DNA from: Myxococcales bacterium
GTDB lineage: Bacteria > Myxococcota_A > Polyangia > Nannocystales > Nannocystaceae
Length of the DNA: 64,000 nucleotides
Assembly: GCA_020633335.1 (NCBI GenBank)
Contig: JACKDU010000004.1
Span: forward strand, 310,001 to 374,000
Direction: 5' to 3'
Shown: positions 59,771 through 64,000 of the stretch, piece by piece
How the letters are laid out: the number at the start of each line of letters is the position of its first letter
Position numbering within the stretch: the first letter of the stretch is position 1
Position numbers and translations under genes: made by a program
The notes under the pieces: generated by a model
What the model was told of the DNA's origin: nothing
What the model saw: only the letters and a program-made list of their open reading frames with translations
Database searches by the model: none

Positions 59771-60187
59771 CTACGTCTCCCGGAGGATGAGGTCGGCGCT
59801 GAGCTCGACCCAGAGCGGCGTTCCGCCGGTGCTGCACTGGTTGAACGTCAGGATCAGCTTCAGGAACGGGTCCAGGTCGCTCGCGGTTGCCGAGAGAAGG
59901 CTCGGAACGGAGGTGGAGTCATCGATCGAGGCGCTGAGCGCCGCGGTTCCCGTCTTGGTGAACTCCGTCGGGTCATCCGGGGACGGGTCGGTGCCGAAGG
60001 CCTCAAGGTCCACCGATTGACCCGTGACGAGCGTGCAGGTCGCGTGGAGCCGGACGGCGAACCGTGCGTAGTAGTACGGAACGACGTTCAGCGCCGAGTG
60101 CAGGACGATCGTCTTGGTCGCGTTGTTGCCGAGCCAGGTGAAGTCGAATCGCTGCTTGGGGATGATTTGGGTGATGATGCCAGCCAT
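59771..60187 (-). CDS. Small beta-rich cassette protein A, copy 2
   Basis: A 138-aa protein that differs from copy 1 (41432) only near its C-terminus (TPLWVELSADLILRET against TPFWVELSADLILREG). Same predicted beta-sandwich pattern. It lies in the intact version of the duplicated region. Function unknown. Confidence 0.75.
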   Translation of the reverse strand: MAGIITQIIPKQRFDFTWLGNNATKTIVLHSALNVVPYYYARFAVRLHATCTLVTGQSVDLEAFGTDPSPDDPTEFTKTGTAALSASIDDSTSVPSLLSATASDLDPFLKLILTFNQCSTGGTPLWVELSADLILRET

Positions 60188-60257
60188 GATGCGTTTCTTT
60201 CGCTCTCAGCGCACGCACGGGGAGCTCCCATGGTGCTTCGCGGTTGTGGGTTTGGTT

Positions 60258-60479
60258 CTAGGGGGCGTTGCGGACGCCGACGATGGTCGCGGCGGTGTTG
60301 TTGAGGAGCGTGATCCCGTCGCCGGGGGCGACCTCCCAGTCGATCACGCTGCCCGGCTGGGCAGCGATCTTCTTGGCGAGCTTGCCGCCGATCGAGAGCG
60401 CCTCGGCGGGGTTCTCGGTGCTCTGGACCTGGAGGGTCACGATGGCCTTGAAGCGGGTGTTGTTCTGGTAGAGGAGCAT
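60258..60479 (-). CDS. Small cassette protein B, copy 2
   Basis: A 73-aa protein, identical in sequence to copy 1 at 41919. It lies between cassette proteins A and C with the same spacing. The preserved reading frame in both copies suggests it is translated. Function unknown. Confidence 0.7.
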   Translation of the reverse strand: MLLYQNNTRFKAIVTLQVQSTENPAEALSIGGKLAKKIAAQPGSVIDWEVAPGDGITLLNNTAATIVGVRNAP

Positions 60480-60515
60480 GTTTTCCGCCTTGCTGGGTTT
60501 GGAGGGGTCGCCGCG

Positions 60516-60944
60516 CTAGAAGTCGCAGAGGACGAGCACCGCGCTGAGCTCGACGAAGAAGGGGGTCGAGGGGACACTCCCCTGCGTGGCGATGAAGCGG
60601 ACGCGGAGGCCAGCCTGGAGGTCGGTCGCCGTGCCCGAGAGGAGGACCGGCGTCGATGTGCTGCTGGTGATGGTGACCGTCGTGAGCGGGTTTCCGGAGA
60701 CTCCACGGTCGATGAACTCGGCCGGGTCCTCGTCGCTGGGGAGCGTGTTGTCGAGCTGGAATTCGACGGACTGACCGGCGTCCATTTGCAGGGAGTGGAC
60801 CCGGACGAGGAGATGGGTGCGGTAGTACGCTGCGACGGAGATCGACGGTTGGAGGACGATGGTCTGGGTCGCCCCGTTCGAGAGGTAGGTGAAGTCGTAC
60901 TGCGTCTTGGGCAGGAGCTTGATTTCAGTGGAATTTCGGCACAT
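60516..60944 (-). CDS. Small beta-rich cassette protein C, copy 2
   Basis: A 142-aa protein, identical to copy 1 at 42177 as far as can be read. First gene of the minus-strand cassette and paralogue of protein A. Function unknown. Confidence 0.75.
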   Translation of the reverse strand: MCRNSTEIKLLPKTQYDFTYLSNGATQTIVLQPSISVAAYYRTHLLVRVHSLQMDAGQSVEFQLDNTLPSDEDPAEFIDRGVSGNPLTTVTITSSTSTPVLLSGTATDLQAGLRVRFIATQGSVPSTPFFVELSAVLVLCDF

Positions 60945-61403
60945 CGGCGCGACTCCTGGATCCTCGGGCGCGCTCCGCCACGAGGCACAAGAAGGGGGCC
61001 TCCCGGGGGCCCTCTGCCGCCGCGGGAGAATCGATTGGAGACCATCTTGGATGCCGTCCCCCCCCCCTGGTCAACAGATTTAAATCCAACATACGTACGA
61101 AAACGAGAGTTCGTTGTCTCCAGGATCGACATATTGGCCATAGTCGGTCGGCCGGCCATTGGCGTGCCGTCGCCCGCGTGTCGCCATGAGGCGATCGCGG
61201 CATGGAGCGCTGGCAACCTCGACGAAAGCTCCAAGTTGTGAGCAAACGCGGTGCCTCGTCGCCGCGTGGTGGGGGCAATCGCCGACGCATTGGCGGCTCC
61301 TGACGGCCGAATCCGCGCGCCGCGGCGCTCATTCGCCGTACCGGCCCTTGTGCAGCGCCCCATGGGTATGTTTTTCATAATCCAAGATCGAGGAGGACGA
61401 CCG
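60945..61403. other. Divergent intergenic region, copy 2
   Basis: The duplicate of 42606-43054. It contains the C-run near 61060, the AT-rich stretch to about 61140 that probably holds the cassette promoter, and TTTTTCATAATCC near 61370 before the kinase. The GTG frame that enters the kinase from 61251 lies here, but the leader looks non-coding. Confidence 0.45.
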
Positions 61404-62975
61404 TTGCCGACCCCCACCCCGCCGCCTCCGACATGGACCGAGTTCCCGCCTCCAACGGGAGCGTCTCCGCCAGTGGCCGAGGCCGGCCCTGCGTCCGCGA
61501 GCTCGCCGGGCGAGCCTGCACCTGAACCCGAGCCCGAGCCGTCCCGACGACAGCTGACGCTGCTCCCGGGCGGGGCCGGCGAGCACACCGGCAAGGTCCT
61601 CGTCCGGCGCTACGAGCTCCTCCGCGAGCTGGGCCGCGGGGGCATGGCCTCGGTCTACGAGGCGCGCTTCCTGCCCTCGGAGCGACGGCACGTCGCGGTG
61701 AAGATCCTGCGGCGGCGGCTCTCGCGGAAGCCGGAGAGCGCGCGGCGCTTCGCCCGGGAGTTCAAGATCCTCGACGCGCTCAGCCACCCCGGGCTCGTGG
61801 AGGTCCGGGACTTCGACCGCGATGAGGAGGGGCGGCTCTTCATGGTGATGGAGCGCCTCGAGGGGCGGAGCCTCGACAAGATCGAGGGTCCGCTCGCGCC
61901 CGAGCGCGTGGTCGTGATCGGGCTCCAGCTCTGCGACGTGCTCGCGGCGCTGCACGAGACCGGGGTGATCCACCGCGACTTGAAGCCGTCGAACGTCATC
62001 CTCCTCGACGGGCCCGGCGATCGGGTGAAGCTCGTCGACCTCGGGATCGCCCGGCTCGAGGCGGCCTGGTACGTCGAGGATCGCCCCTACCTGACGCCGC
62101 CCGAGGGACGGGCGTTGACGCGGGCGGGGCTCGTCCTCGGGACGCCGCGCTACGTGCCGCCGGAGGCCGGCGACGCGCCGCCGACGATCCTCTGGGACAT
62201 CTACGCGCTCGGGGTGATGCTCTGGCAGCTGGCGACCGGGCGGCAGCCGCCGGCGAGCTGGCGCGAGCCGGGGCGGATGGACGAGGTCGATGAGGGGCGC
62301 TTCGGGATCCCCAAGCTCCTCGAGCGGGCGCTTCGGGGGGCCATGAGCGTGGAGCCCGAGCGGCGCTTCGGATCCGTGGTCGAGATGCGCGAGGAGCTCG
62401 AGGTCGTCGCGGCGGAGCTTGGGCTTGAGTTGGCGGCGGAGGAGCCGAGCACGATGGTTGCTCCCGAGGGCTTGAGGAGCCGGGCTCCCGAGGTTGCGGG
62501 CGGACGCGTGGCTGTGGTCGCGGACACCAGCGGGCGGATCCCGTGGTGGGTGTTCGTCATCAGCTCCGCGCTGAGCGCGATGCTCGGGGCGCTCCTCGTG
62601 ATCCTCGTTCATCCCGTGACCTCGTCGCCGCGGTTGGAGTACGAGGCGATGACGCGATCCCTGGTCGTGCCCGAGTCGTCCTCGGTGCGCACGCGATCGC
62701 TGGTGGATGAGCCCGAGCTCGCCGCTGTTTGGACGGACATCGCGGCCTGCATCGCGGCGGAGGATGGCGAGCAGACGTCGCTGGATCTGACGATCACGGA
62801 CGAGGGGCGGCTGGTCGTCGCCGCGGTCGGGCCGGAGCTCGACCCCATGGACCGCGAGTGCGTCACGCGGATCGCGGAGGCCGTTCGCTTGGAGCTGCGA
62901 CCTGGGGGGCAGAGTACCCAGCGAGTCTCGCTCGATGCGCTGCGGAGGGTCGGGAGCGCGCATGTCGGCGAGTAG
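61404..62975 (+). CDS. Membrane-anchored Ser/Thr protein kinase (PknB type)
   Basis: A 523-aa Hanks-type kinase. I chose TTG 61404, preceded by GAGGAGG; a GTG at 61251 or ATG at 61362-61368 in the same frame are alternatives. After a Pro/Glu-rich leader the kinase domain shows the glycine loop GRGGMAS (77-83), Lys100 (VAVKIL), HRDLKPSN (Asp192), LVDLGIA (DLG in place of DFG, Asp212) and GTPRYVPPE. A membrane helix follows at about 380-402 (PWWVFVISSALSAMLGALLV), then a periplasmic tail of about 120 residues. It is divergent from the cassette and 19 bases before the next gene; the three units may work together. Confidence 0.92.
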   Translation: MPTPTPPPPTWTEFPPPTGASPPVAEAGPASASSPGEPAPEPEPEPSRRQLTLLPGGAGEHTGKVLVRRYELLRELGRGGMASVYEARFLPSERRHVAVKILRRRLSRKPESARRFAREFKILDALSHPGLVEVRDFDRDEEGRLFMVMERLEGRSLDKIEGPLAPERVVVIGLQLCDVLAALHETGVIHRDLKPSNVILLDGPGDRVKLVDLGIARLEAAWYVEDRPYLTPPEGRALTRAGLVLGTPRYVPPEAGDAPPTILWDIYALGVMLWQLATGRQPPASWREPGRMDEVDEGRFGIPKLLERALRGAMSVEPERRFGSVVEMREELEVVAAELGLELAAEEPSTMVAPEGLRSRAPEVAGGRVAVVADTSGRIPWWVFVISSALSAMLGALLVILVHPVTSSPRLEYEAMTRSLVVPESSSVRTRSLVDEPELAAVWTDIAACIAAEDGEQTSLDLTITDEGRLVVAAVGPELDPMDRECVTRIAEAVRLELRPGGQSTQRVSLDALRRVGSAHVGE

Positions 62976-62994
62976 GGCGGTATTCTTCCGCGTG

Positions 62995-63990
62995 ATGTCG
63001 CTCCGACAGGCCCTCGTCGCGCTCGTCGCCGTTGCTGGGGCGGGGGTCGTCGCGGTCGCGCCCGCGACCGCGCGTGGCGACGACGATCCGGCTGCGGCGT
63101 ATATGAAGGAAGCGGCCGGCTATGCTGCGCGCGCGAGAGCTGCGGAGTCGCCCGAGGACGCCGCGATCGCGGCCCTCCAGGCCTTCAACACCTGGCGGCG
63201 GGCCAACAAGCTCGACGGCGATCGCCAGCACCTCTGCCGGGCGCGAGCGGTTCTGGATGAGGTGCTGGTCCGCGGGGATCTGGAAGCGAAGCATCGGACG
63301 GGGCTCGAGAGCCGGCGGGCGTCGCTTGCGGCGATCGAGTGTTCGGGGCCGACGCCCCGGAGGAGTGGTGCGGCCGCGCGTCCCCGAGGCGAGACGGAAG
63401 TCGCCGAGATTCCGGTCCTTGGGGTAGATCGCGGGGCTGCGGAGGTGCAGATGGTGGTCGTCGATCTCCGCCCCGACACCGACTCGCAGAAGGCAATGGT
63501 CGCGTCGACGAACGCCGCGAGCTCGCCTGACGATCAGCCCCCGGTCCGCGAGGGCAAGGCGGCTCCGCGGAGGTCGGTCGCGCTCCTCGACCCTGGTGCG
63601 CTCGCGGGACCGACGATGAGCACGGACCGCCTTCGCGCGTCTCCCAAAACGATCGCGGGCGCGACGATCCTCGGCCTCGCGGTGCTGCCGATCGGCGGGC
63701 TTGTGTACGCGGCCCTCCGCGACGTGGCGATCGCCGGCGAAGTCCGCGAGCTCCAGCAAAAGCTCGAGACCTCCGGCGAGCACGACGACGCGCGGATCGA
63801 GGCGCTGGAGATTGAGGCGCACCAGGCCCTCCGGCTCGAGATCGGCTTCGGCGTCGCCTCTGCGGCGCTCGTCGGCGCGGGTGTTGGGCTCCTGATCTCC
63901 GGCCGCCGAAGCGGCCCCCCACGGGCGCTCTCGCTCACCCCCCAAGCCGGCGTCGCCTTCGGCGGCGTCGCCCTCTCTGGCCGCTTCTAG
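62995..63990 (+). CDS. Kinase-linked exported membrane protein
   Basis: A 331-aa protein. ATG 62995 gives a clean signal peptide (MSLRQALVALVAVAGAGVVAVAPATARG); an ATG at 62962 with a GGAG site is the alternative. A helical region (AAAYMKEAAGYAARARAAES, RQHLCRARAVLDEVLVRGDL) follows, then a low-complexity stretch. Two membrane segments near the C-terminus (TIAGATILGLAVLPIGGLVYAAL and EIGFGVASAALVGAGVGLLISG) have a short coiled coil between them. Proteins of this layout often follow kinases in myxobacteria. A remnant is at 50857-51148. Confidence 0.78.
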   Translation: MSLRQALVALVAVAGAGVVAVAPATARGDDDPAAAYMKEAAGYAARARAAESPEDAAIAALQAFNTWRRANKLDGDRQHLCRARAVLDEVLVRGDLEAKHRTGLESRRASLAAIECSGPTPRRSGAAARPRGETEVAEIPVLGVDRGAAEVQMVVVDLRPDTDSQKAMVASTNAASSPDDQPPVREGKAAPRRSVALLDPGALAGPTMSTDRLRASPKTIAGATILGLAVLPIGGLVYAALRDVAIAGEVRELQQKLETSGEHDDARIEALEIEAHQALRLEIGFGVASAALVGAGVGLLISGRRSGPPRALSLTPQAGVAFGGVALSGRF

Positions 63991-64000
63991 CGAGAAGGAT

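Larger units (their letters stand above)
59775..61945. repeat. Long direct repeat, copy 2 left part
   Basis: This matches 41436-43604 with very few differences. Onward, 61941-63488 matches 50800-51148 with the 1.2-kb deletion in copy 1. As this copy is uninterrupted, it is the reference for reading the insertions in copy 1. Confidence 0.93.

Overview
The window is very GC-rich DNA from what is almost certainly a myxobacterium, probably of the Nannocystineae. Supporting signs are Ser/Thr-rich lipoproteins with Myxococcus cysteine-rich repeats (CGNG..D.GEECDDGN), membrane-anchored Ser/Thr kinases, an HMG-CoA synthase (mevalonate pathway), many FG-GAP, beta-helix and secreted proteins of unknown role, and a large IS load. 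The assignment rests on gene content only. No rRNA, tRNA or CRISPR was seen.

Region 1 (1-28.6 kb) is mostly chromosomal-backbone-like. It opens with an alternative F-type ATPase operon in the N-ATPase order atpD-C-Q-R-B-E-F-A-G, almost every junction a 4-base overlap, with a DUF502 membrane protein coupled to its end. Then come a membrane protein, an HMG-CoA synthase, a DUF1993 protein, two tandem DUF4139/MuiA-like proteins, two Hsp20 chaperones, a QueD fusion, a thioredoxin-like/histidine phosphatase fusion, two separated ExbD-like proteins, an ECF sigma factor, a cysteine-rich lipoprotein, an HPF1-like/TPR protein, a DUF1295 membrane reductase with a small coupled Cys protein, an MDR oxidoreductase, an FG-GAP/UnbV lipoprotein and a GNAT acetyltransferase. 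An ISL3-family IS with exact 8-bp target duplications closes this part.

Region 2 (28.8-34.6 kb) has visibly lower GC. It holds a minus-strand set of five genes: four lipoproteins (one with a gluzincin HELGH site) and one membrane protein with an effector-associated domain of the EAD1 type. A divergent secreted protein lies next to it. This is the best candidate here for an undescribed conflict-type or surface system.

Region 3 (34.8-51.4 kb) is IS debris and nested transposons around a subtilase, a lipoprotein, a cassette of three small proteins and a broken kinase gene. The nesting can be read from target duplications. IS21-A (43605-50799) split the kinase (CTCGC duplicated). A three-gene DDE/AAA transposon (43788-46930) entered the IS21-A left end (GCGAG duplicated). 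IS21-B (46979-48358) entered at the istA start codon of IS21-A (GAGATGG duplicated), regenerating that ATG. Just right of this lies a chimera of a ribosomal protein L16 5' end and an istB fragment.

Region 4 (51.5-64 kb) has a tandemly duplicated pair of genes (secreted protein plus beta-helix protein), an IS3 remnant, a leucine-rich-repeat protein coupled to a PLD-like protein, and a second, intact copy of the small-protein cassette plus kinase plus kinase-linked membrane protein. The first copy (41.4-51.1 kb) is the one wrecked by the transposons, so the two form an about 18-kb-spaced direct repeat.
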